A stretch of 58,233 nt of DNA from Streptomyces monomycini (GCF_022271435.1 NZ_JAFIQY010000051.1:1-58233); one strand, 5' to 3'; positions 48,921 to 57,968 are shown, counted from the first letter of the stretch. Translations and numbers: made by a program. The notes: a model not told the origin generated them from the letters alone.

Positions 48921-51611
48921 GCGCGCCGTCGTGTACCGGGTCGGCTGGGCGCCCGACGGGTCCTCGGGCCAGGGGTGCTTCGGGTACCGGCCGCGCAACT
49001 CAGCCCGTACGGACCGGTAACCGTCCTTCCAGAAGGACGCCAGATCGGCCGTGACGGCCGCCGGACGTCCGGCGGGGGACAGCAGGTGTACGAGGACGGG
49101 GACGCGGCCGCCCGCAACCCGGGGAGACTCCTGCCAGCCGAACAGTTCCTGGAGCTTGACGGCCAGCACGGGCTGCTCGCCGCCGTAGTCCACCCGGATC
49201 CGCGACCCGCTCGGCACCTCGATGCGCTCCGGCGCCAGCTCGTCGAACCGGACCGCCGCCCCGCTCGCCCACGGCAGCAGCCGCGCCAGCGCCTGGCCCG
49301 CGTCGATCCGCTCCAGGTCGGCGCGCCGCCGTGCCCGGCCCAGCTCCACGCCGAGCCAGGCGTCGAGCTGGTTCAGGAGCGCCTCGTCCGAGACGTCGGG
49401 CCAGTCGCCGTCCAGTACCCGGTGCAGGAAGGCCATCCGCTGCCGCAGCGACCGGGCGCCGTCGGTCCAGCGCAGCAGGCCGAGGCCGTCCCCGCGCAGC
49501 CCGTCCCCGCGCAGACCGTCCTCCAGGGCCTCCCGGACGAGGGCGGGGGCCGGGGAGCGCAGTGGGCGGGCCACCAGTTCGACGGCGCCGAGCCGTTCGA
49601 CGGAACGGGCCACCACGTCCCCGTCGGCCCAGCGGACCTCCTCGCCCGACGCGTACAGCGCTCCGGCCGCAGCGCGCGCGGTGTCCTCGTCGATCACGGC
49701 CGCCAGCCGGACCCGCGCGGACGCCGCCGCCACGGGCCGGTCGGCGACCGCCACGGCCAGCCACGGCGCGCTGCGCAGCCGTGAACCGTCCGTCAGCTCG
49801 GCTCCGGTCCCCGACGCCATCAGGAACGCGCCCGCGCCCCGGGCCCGCGCCACCCGCTCGGGGAACGCGAGGGCGGCCACCAGCCCGGCGGCCGCGTCGT
49901 CACCTTCACCGGCACCGGCGTCCGTACCAGCCCCCGTACTGGCCTTTGTACCCGCACCGGCCCTTGCGCCGGCACCGTTGGCGGAACGGTCCGGGCCGGC
50001 CTCCGGCGCCGCGTCCGTGCGCTCTTCGGGCCGCTTCCGCGAGCCGGTAGTCACCGCCGAGGCCAGCCGGCGGGCCTCCTGGCGCCAGCGGGCACCGTAC
50101 GCGTCCTGCCCCCGCCGGGCCGTACGCCACGCGGCCGCCAGATCGTCCCCGTACTCGCGCGGCGGCTCCTCGCTCAGCAGCGCGACCACCTCGGCGGCAC
50201 GGCGCTCACCGATCTGGTGTGCGCCGTCCAGCAGCGCGCGCGCCAGGCGCGGGTGCAGGCCGAGCCGGGACATCCGTACGCCCCGGTCCGTGACCCGGCC
50301 GTCCGCACCCACCGCGCCGATCGCCGTCAGCACCTCGCGCGCGGCGGCCAGCGCACCGGCGGGCGGCGCGTCGAGCAGGGCCAGGCCCGCCACGTCCGGA
50401 TCACCCCAGCAGGCGGCCTGCAACGCGAACGCGGTGAGGTCCGCGACCTTGATCTCCGGCGCCGGGAAGCGCGGCAGCCGCCCGTCCTCGCCCTCGGACC
50501 AGCAGCGGTAGACCGTTCCCGGCGCCTCCCGCCCGGCCCGCCCCGCACGCTGCCGCGCCGACGCCTGGGAGGCCCGTACGGTCGTCAGCGCGCTCAGTCC
50601 CCGCGCATGATCGGTACGGGGTTCCCGCGCCAGTCCGCAGTCCACGACCACCCGCACACCCGGCACCGTCAGGCTCGACTCGGCCACCGAGGTCGCCAGC
50701 ACCACCCGGCGCCGGTCGGCGTCCCCGGCCAGCACCGCGTCCTGGACGGCGGCCGGCGCCCGCCCGTGCACCTGCAACACCTCGGTACCGGCGTCCGCGA
50801 CCTCACCCAACTGCCCCGCCACCCGCGCGATCTCGCCGACCCCCGGCAGGAAACACAGCACGTCCCCCGACTGCTCGCGCAGCGCCCGCCGCACCGTCGC
50901 CGCGACGTGCCCGAGCAGCGCCGGATCGACCCGCATACCGTGCGCGGGCCGCACCGGCCGCTCCGGCGGCGCCCAGACGACCTCCACGGGATGGGACACT
51001 CCGGCGGCCTCGACCACCGGGGCTGCGCCTTCCGCGCCGCTCGCGGTGCCGTCGCCACTGCCCAGCAGACGGGCCCAGCCCGCCGCGTCCGTCGTCGCCG
51101 AGGCCGCGATCAGCCGCAGCTCCGGGCGCAGCGTCGCCCGTACGTCCAGGAGGAAGGCGGCGGCGGTGTCGGCGTCCAGATGCCGCTCGTGACACTCGTC
51201 GAGCAGCACGGCGTCGACGCCCGACAGCTCGGGGTCCCGCTGCAACCGTTGCAGCAGCACACCGGTGGTCACGACCTCGACGACCGTACGGGGCCCGGCC
51301 CGGCGCTCGCCGCGCACGGTGAAGCCGACCCGGTCGCCCACCTGCTCACCCAGCAGCCAGGCCATCCGCCGGGCGGCGGCACGGGCCGCGATCCGGCGCG
51401 GCTCGGCGACGAGCACGCGGCGGGGGGCGTGCGCAGCGGTTCCCGAACCGTTCTGACTGGTCAGGCCGGCCAGCGCCAGCGGCACCAGGGTCGTCTTGCC
51501 GGTGCCCGGGGGCGCGCAGAGCACCGCCGCGCCGTGCCCGGCCAGCGCTTGCTCCAGGGCGGGCAGGGCGGTCCGTACGGGCAACTGGGCGAGGGCGTCG
51601 TGGCGGATCAC
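48906..51611 (-). CDS. hrpB: ATP-dependent RNA helicase HrpB
   Basis: A 901-residue DEAH/RHA-type helicase. Walker A is APPGTGKTTLVPLAL, motif II is LLDECHERHLDAD (DECH), motif III is IAASATTD and motif VI is SARQRAGRAGREAPGTVYR. HA2 and the HrpB C-terminal domain (SRIRVDYGGEQPVLAVKLQE and GWQESPRVAGGRVPVLVHLL) are present. It is somewhat longer than usual because of an Ala/Gly/Thr-rich insert at about residues 520-580 (GAGARAGAGTKASTGAGTDA), encoded by short DNA repeats. The ATG start matches the family. The cellular role is unclear; RNA remodelling is presumed. The 3' end lies in a tandem array. Confidence 0.95.
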   Translation of the reverse strand: MIRHDALAQLPVRTALPALEQALAGHGAAVLCAPPGTGKTTLVPLALAGLTSQNGSGTAAHAPRRVLVAEPRRIAARAAARRMAWLLGEQVGDRVGFTVRGERRAGPRTVVEVVTTGVLLQRLQRDPELSGVDAVLLDECHERHLDADTAAAFLLDVRATLRPELRLIAASATTDAAGWARLLGSGDGTASGAEGAAPVVEAAGVSHPVEVVWAPPERPVRPAHGMRVDPALLGHVAATVRRALREQSGDVLCFLPGVGEIARVAGQLGEVADAGTEVLQVHGRAPAAVQDAVLAGDADRRRVVLATSVAESSLTVPGVRVVVDCGLAREPRTDHARGLSALTTVRASQASARQRAGRAGREAPGTVYRCWSEGEDGRLPRFPAPEIKVADLTAFALQAACWGDPDVAGLALLDAPPAGALAAAREVLTAIGAVGADGRVTDRGVRMSRLGLHPRLARALLDGAHQIGERRAAEVVALLSEEPPREYGDDLAAAWRTARRGQDAYGARWRQEARRLASAVTTGSRKRPEERTDAAPEAGPDRSANGAGARAGAGTKASTGAGTDAGAGEGDDAAAGLVAALAFPERVARARGAGAFLMASGTGAELTDGSRLRSAPWLAVAVADRPVAAASARVRLAAVIDEDTARAAAGALYASGEEVRWADGDVVARSVERLGAVELVARPLRSPAPALVREALEDGLRGDGLRGDGLGLLRWTDGARSLRQRMAFLHRVLDGDWPDVSDEALLNQLDAWLGVELGRARRRADLERIDAGQALARLLPWASGAAVRFDELAPERIEVPSGSRIRVDYGGEQPVLAVKLQELFGWQESPRVAGGRVPVLVHLLSPAGRPAAVTADLASFWKDGYRSVRAELRGRYPKHPWPEDPSGAQPTRYTTARLKRS

Positions 51612-51660
51612 GCCACCAGTTTCCCGGAACGGTCGGGGCGGGGTGGTGCGGGGCGTTGCC

Positions 51661-51872
51661 GGACCGTTCCTTCAGACCACGGCCCGGACCGTTCCTTCAG
51701 TCCGCGACGCAGACCCGTTTCTTCCGTCCGCGACGCAGACCGTTCCTTCAGTCCGCGACGCAGACGATCTCAGCCCGCGACGCAGGCCACCGCAGCCCGC
51801 GACGCAGGCCACCTCGGGCCCTGACGCAGGCCGCCTCCGCCCGCGGCCAGAGCCACCTCAGTCCGCGACGCA
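51661..51872. repeat. Nine 21-26 bp tandem units at the 3' end of the methyltransferase gene
   Basis: Units share the core cagtccgcgacgca and start near 51661, 51686, 51712, 51738, 51763, 51785, 51807, 51829 and 51850. The last one contains the final codons (VCVAD) and stop of the methyltransferase (51858-51860). The array fills most of the spacer up to hrpB. Unit length falls from 26 to 22 bp along the array, so at least two expansion events are likely. Confidence 0.9.
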
Positions 51873-52727
51873 CACGAAGATCGCCGTGCCGGGGATCAGG
51901 TTCCCGCGCAGCGGCGACCAGCCGCCCCATTCCTGGGTGTTCCACTCCGGCCACTCCGGCTCGACCAGGTCCACCAGCCGGAAGCCCGCGGCAGCCACGT
52001 CCCGCACCCGGTCGCCCAGCGTCCGGTGGTGCTCCACGTACACCGCCCGGCCCGTCTCGTCCTGTTCGACGTAGGGCGTGCGGTCGAAGTAGGACGCGCC
52101 GACGCTCAGGCCCTCCGGGCCCGGCTCGTCGGGGAAGGCCCAGCGGATCGGGTGGGTCACCGAGAACACCCAGCGACCACCCGGCCGCAGCACCCGCCGT
52201 ACCTCCCGCAGCACGCGCACCGGGTCGGCGACGAAGGGGATCGCCCCGTAGGCGGAGCACGCGAGGTCGAAGGAGGCGTCACGGAAGGGCAGCGCGCCCG
52301 CGTCCGCCTCGACCAGTCCGACCTGCGCCGACACGCCCGGGGCCGGGCCCGGGCCGGTGGGCTCCGCCGGTTCGGCGGTGGGCTCCGCCCCCGTACCGAT
52401 CCGCAGCGCGTGCTGGAGCTGCCGGTGCGAGAGGTCGAGGGCCACCGGGTGGGCGCCCTGCGCCGCCAGCCAGCGGGAACACTGGGCCGCACCCGCCCCG
52501 ATCTCCAGGACGCGCCGTCCCTTCAGCTCGGTCGCGGGCCCCAGGAGCCCGGCCTCCGCCTCGTCCAGCCCCTCGGGGCCCCAGACGAACCGGTCGTCCC
52601 CCAGGAACGCACCGTGATCGTTCTGGTACTCGTCCGCATTGCGGTCCCACCAGCCGCGGCTGGCCCGGCTGCTCTCCGTGTCCGAGGCGGCACGTCGTGT
52701 CGCCTCCGGTTCGTACTCTTGGATCAT
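51858..52727 (-). CDS. Class I SAM-dependent methyltransferase
   Basis: A 289-residue methyltransferase. Motif I is VLEIGAGAAQCSRWLA, motif II VALDLSHRQLQHAL and motif IV SFDLACSAYGAIPFV, followed by VLREVRRVLRPGGRWVFSVT. The segment before motif I (GWWDRNADEYQNDHGAFLGD) is typical of the Methyltransf_11-type family common in actinomycetes. The substrate is unknown. ATG at 52727 lacks a clear ribosome binding site; upstream starts would add only unlikely sequence. It is divergent from rpsA, and its stop sits in a repeat array. Confidence 0.9.
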   Translation of the reverse strand: MIQEYEPEATRRAASDTESSRASRGWWDRNADEYQNDHGAFLGDDRFVWGPEGLDEAEAGLLGPATELKGRRVLEIGAGAAQCSRWLAAQGAHPVALDLSHRQLQHALRIGTGAEPTAEPAEPTGPGPAPGVSAQVGLVEADAGALPFRDASFDLACSAYGAIPFVADPVRVLREVRRVLRPGGRWVFSVTHPIRWAFPDEPGPEGLSVGASYFDRTPYVEQDETGRAVYVEHHRTLGDRVRDVAAAGFRLVDLVEPEWPEWNTQEWGGWSPLRGNLIPGTAIFVCVAD

Positions 52728-52852
52728 TGCGCCCGTCGTCGTACTCTTCGCTGAGCTTGTGGCTGCCGGTGGCCCAGAGGCCCGCACGGCCTCGCGGAAC
52801 ATGGCGTGTGCCGGTTATGGGGCGTTCCGCCCCGGGTGTGCGTCTTCGCGCA

Positions 52853-52881
52853 TTGACCGTGTCCGGCTGCCCCCGTATGCT
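52853..52881 (+). promoter_or_regulatory. Strong sigma-HrdB-type promoter of rpsA
   Basis: TTGACC (52853-52858) and TATGCT (52876-52881) are separated by exactly 17 bp. Transcription would start near 52889, leaving a leader of about 210 nt before the rpsA ATG. A leader this long suits post-transcriptional control, such as S1 autoregulation known in other bacteria. Confidence 0.75.
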
Positions 52882-53100
52882 ACAAGTTGCGCTGCGGGCC
52901 TGCGCACCTCAGACGGAGCAGGTCGCGCTCGCATCTGTATGTATGTCCCCTCGGTTTTCGGGACGCTGCCGGTGCTTCGGTTGGTTAGGAGTGCCGGGTT
53001 CAGCCGTCCCTGACGCTGTCCGGTCTTATGCAGAAGCGATACAGGCTCTCGGCGTAGCAGTACCTACGACTTCAATGTCCGTACCGGAGCCCTTTCCCAC

Positions 53101-54618
53101 ATGACGAGCAGCACCGAGACCACCGCCACCACCCCGCAGGTTGCGGTCAACGACATCGGTAACGAGGAAGCCTTCCTCGCCGCGATCGACGAGACGATCA
53201 AGTACTTCAACGACGGCGACATCGTCGACGGCGTCATCGTGAAGGTCGACCGGGACGAGGTCCTGCTCGACATCGGTTACAAGACCGAAGGCGTTATCCC
53301 GAGCCGCGAGCTCTCGATCAAGCACGACGTCGACCCCAACGAGGTCGTCGCCGTGGGTGACGAGATCGAGGCCCTTGTTCTCCAGAAGGAGGACAAGGAA
53401 GGCCGCCTGATCCTCTCGAAGAAGCGCGCCCAGTACGAGCGTGCCTGGGGCACCATCGAGAAGATCAAGGAAGAGGACGGGATCGTCACCGGTACCGTCA
53501 TCGAGGTCGTCAAGGGTGGTCTCATCCTCGACATCGGCCTTCGTGGCTTCCTGCCGGCCTCCCTGGTCGAGATGCGCCGCGTGCGCGACCTGCAGCCCTA
53601 CGTGGGCAAGGAGCTCGAGGCCAAGATCATCGAGCTGGACAAGAACCGCAACAACGTGGTCCTGTCCCGCCGTGCCTGGCTGGAGCAGACCCAGAGCGAG
53701 GTCCGTCAGACCTTCCTCACCACCCTCCAGAAGGGTCAGGTGCGCTCCGGCGTCGTCTCCTCCATCGTCAACTTCGGTGCCTTCGTGGACCTGGGTGGCG
53801 TGGACGGCCTGGTGCACGTCTCCGAGCTGTCCTGGAAGCACATCGACCACCCCTCCGAGGTCGTCGAGGTCGGCCAGGAGGTCACGGTCGAGGTCCTGGA
53901 CGTCGACATGGACCGCGAGCGCGTCTCCCTGTCGCTCAAGGCGACCCAGGAAGACCCGTGGCAGCAGTTCGCCCGGACCCACCAGATCGGTCAGGTCGTC
54001 CCGGGTAAGGTCACCAAGCTCGTTCCGTTCGGTGCGTTCGTGCGCGTCGACGAGGGCATCGAGGGCCTGGTCCACATCTCCGAGCTGGCCGAGCGCCACG
54101 TGGAGATCCCGGAGCAGGTCGTCCAGGTCAACGACGAGATCTTCGTCAAGGTCATCGACATCGACCTGGAGCGTCGCCGGATCTCGCTGTCGCTGAAGCA
54201 GGCCAACGAGTCCTTCGGCGCCGACCCGACGGCGGTCGAGTTCGACCCGACCCTGTACGGCATGGCCGCGTCCTACGACGACCAGGGCAACTACATCTAC
54301 CCCGAGGGCTTCGACCCGGAGACCAACGACTGGCTGGAGGGCTACGAGGCCCAGCGCGAGGCGTGGGAGACCCAGTACGCCGAGGCGCAGCAGCGCTTCG
54401 AGCAGCACCAGGCCCAGGTCATCAAGTCGCGCGAGGCCGACGAGCAGGCTGCGGCCGAGGGCGCGGCGGCTCCGGCCGCGGGCGGCTCGGGCAACGCCGG
54501 CGGCGGCAACGTCTCCGGTGGCTCGTACTCCTCGGAGTCGGCGGACAACTCCGGCGCCCTGGCGTCGGACGAGGCCCTGGCCGCGCTGCGCGAGAAGCTG
54601 GCCGGCGGCCAGAGCTGA
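53101..54618 (+). CDS. rpsA: 30S ribosomal protein S1
   Basis: A 505-residue mRNA-binding ribosomal protein with four S1 (OB-fold) domains at about 35-105, 122-190, 208-275 and 295-365. Typical repeats are GDIVDGVIVKVDRDEVLLDIG, GVVSSIVNFGAFVDLGGVDG and GKVTKLVPFGAFVRVDEG, split here by position. The C-terminal part is acidic and then Gly/Ser/Ala-rich, as in actinobacterial S1. Codon use is the most biased of the window, as expected for high expression. ATG at 53101 has only a weak GGAG about 12 bp upstream. A strong promoter precedes it and a strong terminator follows. Confidence 0.98.
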   Translation: MTSSTETTATTPQVAVNDIGNEEAFLAAIDETIKYFNDGDIVDGVIVKVDRDEVLLDIGYKTEGVIPSRELSIKHDVDPNEVVAVGDEIEALVLQKEDKEGRLILSKKRAQYERAWGTIEKIKEEDGIVTGTVIEVVKGGLILDIGLRGFLPASLVEMRRVRDLQPYVGKELEAKIIELDKNRNNVVLSRRAWLEQTQSEVRQTFLTTLQKGQVRSGVVSSIVNFGAFVDLGGVDGLVHVSELSWKHIDHPSEVVEVGQEVTVEVLDVDMDRERVSLSLKATQEDPWQQFARTHQIGQVVPGKVTKLVPFGAFVRVDEGIEGLVHISELAERHVEIPEQVVQVNDEIFVKVIDIDLERRRISLSLKQANESFGADPTAVEFDPTLYGMAASYDDQGNYIYPEGFDPETNDWLEGYEAQREAWETQYAEAQQRFEQHQAQVIKSREADEQAAAEGAAAPAAGGSGNAGGGNVSGGSYSSESADNSGALASDEALAALREKLAGGQS

Positions 54619-54681
54619 TCGCGTCCCGGTGCCGGTGAGCGCCGTCGGCAGGAGCCGGTGAGCGCTGACAGGTAGGACATG

Positions 54682-54714
54682 GAAGGCCCGCTCCCCTTGT
54701 GGGGGCGGGCCTTC
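54682..54714 (+). terminator. Terminator of rpsA
   Basis: gaaggcccgctcccc (54682-54696), loop ttgt, and gggggcgggccttc (54701-54714) form a stem of about 14 bp, followed by the slightly T-rich gtcgtgttc. It is a classic strong hairpin 64 bp after the rpsA stop. Confidence 0.9.
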
Positions 54715-54803
54715 GTCGTGTTCGGGGCGGAAGGTGTTCGGGGTGGAGGGAGCCCGGGGGCGGGGGTGTCTGGGGCAGGGGTTGTTCTACGGGAGGCGGG
54801 GGC

Positions 54804-55820
54804 TTATCCGACCGGGACGCCCGGGGTGGCGGTCCCGCGTCCGCCCGTGACCGCGTTGTCGCCGGAAATCGTCACTGGACAGTTGGACGCGTTGTAGTTG
54901 GTGATGTGGAAGCTGTAGCGGTTCGGGCCCGACGCTCCGCTGAGGTCGGACCGGTTGCCGCGGAAGACCGTGCCGCAGCCCCAGCCCGGCTGCTGGCTGT
55001 GCGTCTCGTAACCGTTGTTACGGGTGTGCTTGCCGGTGTTGCCCTCCACCAGGACCTTGTTGCCCTTGATGTCGGCCCACGAGTCGTCGTAGTGGGCGCC
55101 GGTCAGCCCGCTGCCGTCGAACGTGTTACCGATGATCTTCGCCCCGGTGGTGCCCTCCTTGATGTCGATGTTCTCGCCACCGACACCGGGCCCGATGGTG
55201 TTGCGCAGGATCTGCACGTTGTCGCTCTTGTCCCCGGTCCCGCCCGCGCTGCCCACGTACACCCCCTCGCCCATGCCGCTGCCGTCCCGCCCGGTGTCGT
55301 AGATCCGCGAGTCCTTGATGACGCCGTCCTTGCTGGACTTGCGGAAGTGCACCCCCTCCATGTCCAGGCCGTGCACGGTGACGGAGTCGAGGACCACACC
55401 GTTCGCCGCGTCCGTCACGATGCCCTTCTGACCGCCGGTGACGGTGATGCCCCGTACCGTCCAGTACGAGGCGCCGTTCAGGTGGAGCCCGTAACCGCCG
55501 CCCGCGGTCAGTACGGCCTTGGCCGAGCCGGTGAGAGTGATCCGCGCGGAGGCGCCGGCCGCGGTGGCGGCCTTGAAATTGCCCTTGTACGCACCGTCCG
55601 CGAGCCTGATGGTGTCGCCGGGCTTGGCAGCTGACAGCGCGCTCTTGAGCTGCGCGGCGGTGGAGACCTCGATGGTGCGGGCAGGGACCGGAATGACGGC
55701 CGAGGCGGAGGCTGGGGCAGGCCCCGGAGTGCTCCCGTGCGCCGAGGCGGAGTCCGGGAGCAGAGCGCCGACGCTCAGCAGCGCGGCGGCGGGGAGCGGC
55801 AGAAGAAAACGCGTACGCAT
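54804..55820 (-). CDS. Secreted right-handed beta-helix protein (pectate lyase-like)
   Basis: A 338-residue exported protein. The signal peptide spans residues 1 to about 29 (RTRFLLPLPAAALLSVGALL, ending SASA). The rest shows the parallel beta-helix pattern: IEVSTAAQLKSALSAAKPGDTIRL split over two strands, then GLHLNGASYWTVRGITVTGG, GVVLDSVTVHGLDMEGVHFR and DNVQILRNTIGPGVGGENID. This resembles PL6-type chondroitinase/alginate lyases and PbH1 proteins, but I cannot assign catalytic residues securely. ATG at 55820 has AGGAAGG 8 bp upstream, and a good promoter lies 58 bp before it. The likely role is polysaccharide binding or lysis outside the cell. Confidence 0.82.
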   Translation of the reverse strand: MRTRFLLPLPAAALLSVGALLPDSASAHGSTPGPAPASASAVIPVPARTIEVSTAAQLKSALSAAKPGDTIRLADGAYKGNFKAATAAGASARITLTGSAKAVLTAGGGYGLHLNGASYWTVRGITVTGGQKGIVTDAANGVVLDSVTVHGLDMEGVHFRKSSKDGVIKDSRIYDTGRDGSGMGEGVYVGSAGGTGDKSDNVQILRNTIGPGVGGENIDIKEGTTGAKIIGNTFDGSGLTGAHYDDSWADIKGNKVLVEGNTGKHTRNNGYETHSQQPGWGCGTVFRGNRSDLSGASGPNRYSFHITNYNASNCPVTISGDNAVTGGRGTATPGVPVG

Positions 55821-55877
55821 CGAGGCGCCTTCCTGTACGTGAACGGAGAACGTCACCATGAACAGGGAACGGTGGTG

Positions 55878-55905
55878 AAGGTAGCACCGATCGATGCGCG
55901 GTCAA
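55878..55905 (-). promoter_or_regulatory. Promoter of the beta-helix protein gene
   Basis: On the minus strand TTGACC (55905-55900) and TACCTT (55883-55878) are 16 bp apart. The start of transcription near 55870 would give a 50-nt leader with a good ribosome binding site. Confidence 0.5.
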
Positions 55906-56308
55906 CTGTGGGAGGCCGGTGAGGTGTTGGGGGAGCGGTGGCGGCAGGATCGACCTCAGGGGCCGGATGGGAATCGACCGGCGTGGCGCGTCAGCCCGGG
56001 CGTCGGTGTGGCTGACTGGCCCACCAGGCTCCACCGCCCCACCAGCCCCCATCGCCCCAGACCTCCCTGACCTCGGATGTTCACCGACATGAACGTCCGA
56101 GTGTGTGTCTCGCCTCCGTCCCGAAACCTGCGACCCATGACCCGCGATCTATGACCCGCGACCCGTGACCCGCGACCCGCAAGGCGACGGTCGGCGTAGC
56201 GATCACGTACCCCCGTCCGTGCGGCACCGGCGGGTGGTGGATCGCCGCGGGAATGCCGGGAGCACGTACGACGTTCTGGGGGACGGACATCGAGGAGGAG
56301 CGGTCACT
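55906..56308. other. Spacer between the beta-helix gene and the PAC2 gene
   Basis: It contains a 14-bp tandem array (56126-56181) and the gaggaggag ribosome binding site (56292-56300) of the PAC2 gene. The rest is GC-rich without a convincing ORF; frames crossing it depend on the repeats. Confidence 0.5.
56126..56181. repeat. Four 14-bp tandem units upstream of the PAC2 gene
   Basis: acctgcgacccatg, acccgcgatctatg, acccgcgacccgtg and acccgcgacccgca follow one another without gaps. Not linked to a stop codon. Confidence 0.9.
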
Positions 56309-57256
56309 GTGTTGGATCCCCAGGGTTTGTACGAATGGGAGCCGAGCGGGCTCGCGGCGGTAGAGGCGATCACCGCGCGGGACTCCGCGGGGTTGGTGCT
56401 GCTGTACCACTTCGACGGCTACATCGACGCCGGTGAGACCGGCGACCAGATCGTGGAGCGGCTGCTGGGCAGCCTCACCCACCGGGTCGTCGCCCGCTTC
56501 GACCACGACCGCCTCGTCGACTACCGCGCCCGCCGGCCGCTGCTCACCTTCGAGCGCCACCGCTGGACCGCGTTCGAGACCCCGAGCATCGAACTGCGGC
56601 TCGTCGAGGACGCCACCGGTGCGCCGTTCCTGCTGCTGTCCGGCCCGGAGCCGGACGTGGAGTGGGAGCGTTTCGCCGCCGCGGTGCGGCAGATGGTGGA
56701 GCGGCTCGGCGTACGGCTGGCGGTCAACTTCCACGGCATCCCGATGGGCGTCCCCCACACCCGCCCCGTGGGCATCACCCCGCACGGCAACCGCACCGAC
56801 CTCATGCCCGGCCACAGCAGCTTCTTCGACGAGGCCCAGGTACCGGGCAGTGCCGAGTCGCTGATCGAGTTCCGGCTCGCGGAGGCAGGGCACGACGTGC
56901 TGGGCGTGGCCGCGCACGTACCGCACTACGTGGCCCGTTCCCCGTACCCGGACGCGGCGCTGACGGCGCTGGAAGCGGTGACGGCCGCCACCGGACTCGT
57001 GCTGCCGACCGCGGCACACTCGCTCCGCACGGAGGCGTTGCGCACCCAGGAGGAGATCGAGCGGCAGATCTCCGAGGGGGACGAGGAACTGGTCGCGCTG
57101 GTGAGCGGCCTTGAGCACCAGTACGACGCCGTGGCCGGTGCGGAGAGCCGGGGCAACCTGGTCGCCGAGCCGATGGAACTGCCGTCCGCGGACGAGATCG
57201 GCCGGGAACTGGAGCGCTTCCTCGCGGAACGCGAAGGCGAGAACGGCGGCGCCTGA
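56309..57256 (+). CDS. PAC2-family protein
   Basis: A 315-residue protein of the PAC2 (proteasome assembly chaperone) family, common in actinobacteria next to coaE and rpsA. Characteristic parts are LVLLYHFDGYIDAGETGDQI, VARFDHDRLVDYRARRPLLT and VNFHGIPMGVPHTRPVGITP. A C-terminal helical, acidic region (ADEIGRELERFLAEREGENG) closes the protein. No signal peptide. GTG at 56309 has GAGGAGGAG 8 bp upstream. The actinobacterial function is not established; a link to proteasome assembly is only by homology. Its stop codon starts a 13-bp tandem array. Confidence 0.9.
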   Translation: MLDPQGLYEWEPSGLAAVEAITARDSAGLVLLYHFDGYIDAGETGDQIVERLLGSLTHRVVARFDHDRLVDYRARRPLLTFERHRWTAFETPSIELRLVEDATGAPFLLLSGPEPDVEWERFAAAVRQMVERLGVRLAVNFHGIPMGVPHTRPVGITPHGNRTDLMPGHSSFFDEAQVPGSAESLIEFRLAEAGHDVLGVAAHVPHYVARSPYPDAALTALEAVTAATGLVLPTAAHSLRTEALRTQEEIERQISEGDEELVALVSGLEHQYDAVAGAESRGNLVAEPMELPSADEIGRELERFLAEREGENGGA

Positions 57257-57298
57257 GGGCAAACCTTGAGGGCAGGCATTGAGGGCAGGCATTGAGGA
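57254..57298. repeat. 13-bp tandem units beginning at the PAC2 gene stop
   Basis: tgagggcaaacct, tgagggcaggcat, tgagggcaggcat and a partial tgagga follow one another from 57254. The first TGA is the stop codon of the PAC2 gene. Confidence 0.95.
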
Positions 57299-57371
57299 AC
57301 ATCTGCTGCCCGTCGGTCGCCGGTCCGATGCCCGTGGCCGGGAGCGGACCGAGCCGTATAGCGTGGGCCCC

Positions 57372-57968
57372 ATGGTGAAGGTGGGGCTTACGGGCGGTAT
57401 CGGCGCAGGCAAGAGCGAGGTGTCGCGGCTGCTGGCGTCGTACGGCGCGGTGATCGTGGACGCAGACAAGATCGCACGTGAGGTGGTCGAGCCCGGCACG
57501 CCCGGACTCGCCGCCGTGACCGCCGAGTTCGGTGAGGACGTGCTGTCCGCGGACGGCACACTGGACCGCCCCAAACTGGGTGCGATCGTCTTCGCCGACC
57601 CGGAGAAACTCCAGGCCCTGAACGCGATCGTGCACCCGCTGGTGGGCGCCCGCTCGGCCGAACTGGAAGCGGCGGCCGGCCCGGACGCGGTGGTCGTGCA
57701 CGACGTACCGCTGCTCACCGAGAACGGCCTCGCGCCCCTGTACGACCTGGTCGTCGTGGTCGATGCCACGCCACACACCCAACTCGACCGGCTGGTACGG
57801 CTGCGAGGCATGGCCGAGAGCGAGGCCAAGGCCCGCATGGAGACACAGGCAACACGCGAGAAGCGCCTCGCGATCGCCGACCTGGTCATCGACAACGACG
57901 GCCCTTTGGAAGCCCTGGAACCCCAGGTACGCAAGGTATGGCAACACCTCCGCGAACGAACCGGCTGA
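57372..57968 (+). CDS. coaE: Dephospho-CoA kinase
   Basis: A 198-residue kinase for the last step of coenzyme A synthesis. It starts MVKVGLTGGIGAGKSEVSRL with Walker A GGIGAGKS, then VIVDADKIAREVVEPGTPGL, LDRPKLGAIVFADPEKLQAL, NAIVHPLVG and VVHDVPLLTENGL, and the lid region VRLRGMAESEAKARMETQA. It lacks the C-terminal UPF0157 fusion found in mycobacterial CoaE. ATG at 57372 matches the conserved start. About 115 bp separate it from the PAC2 gene. Confidence 0.96.
   Translation: MVKVGLTGGIGAGKSEVSRLLASYGAVIVDADKIAREVVEPGTPGLAAVTAEFGEDVLSADGTLDRPKLGAIVFADPEKLQALNAIVHPLVGARSAELEAAAGPDAVVVHDVPLLTENGLAPLYDLVVVVDATPHTQLDRLVRLRGMAESEAKARMETQATREKRLAIADLVIDNDGPLEALEPQVRKVWQHLRERTG

Noticed and set aside
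48801..51872. Tandem arrays as possible CRISPR
   Set aside because: Units are contiguous or separated by degenerate copies, with no unique spacers of constant length and no cas genes.
54804..55820. Calling the beta-helix protein a pectate lyase
   Set aside because: The fold is clear from the repeats, but no secure catalytic Lys/Arg or Ca-binding set could be assigned.
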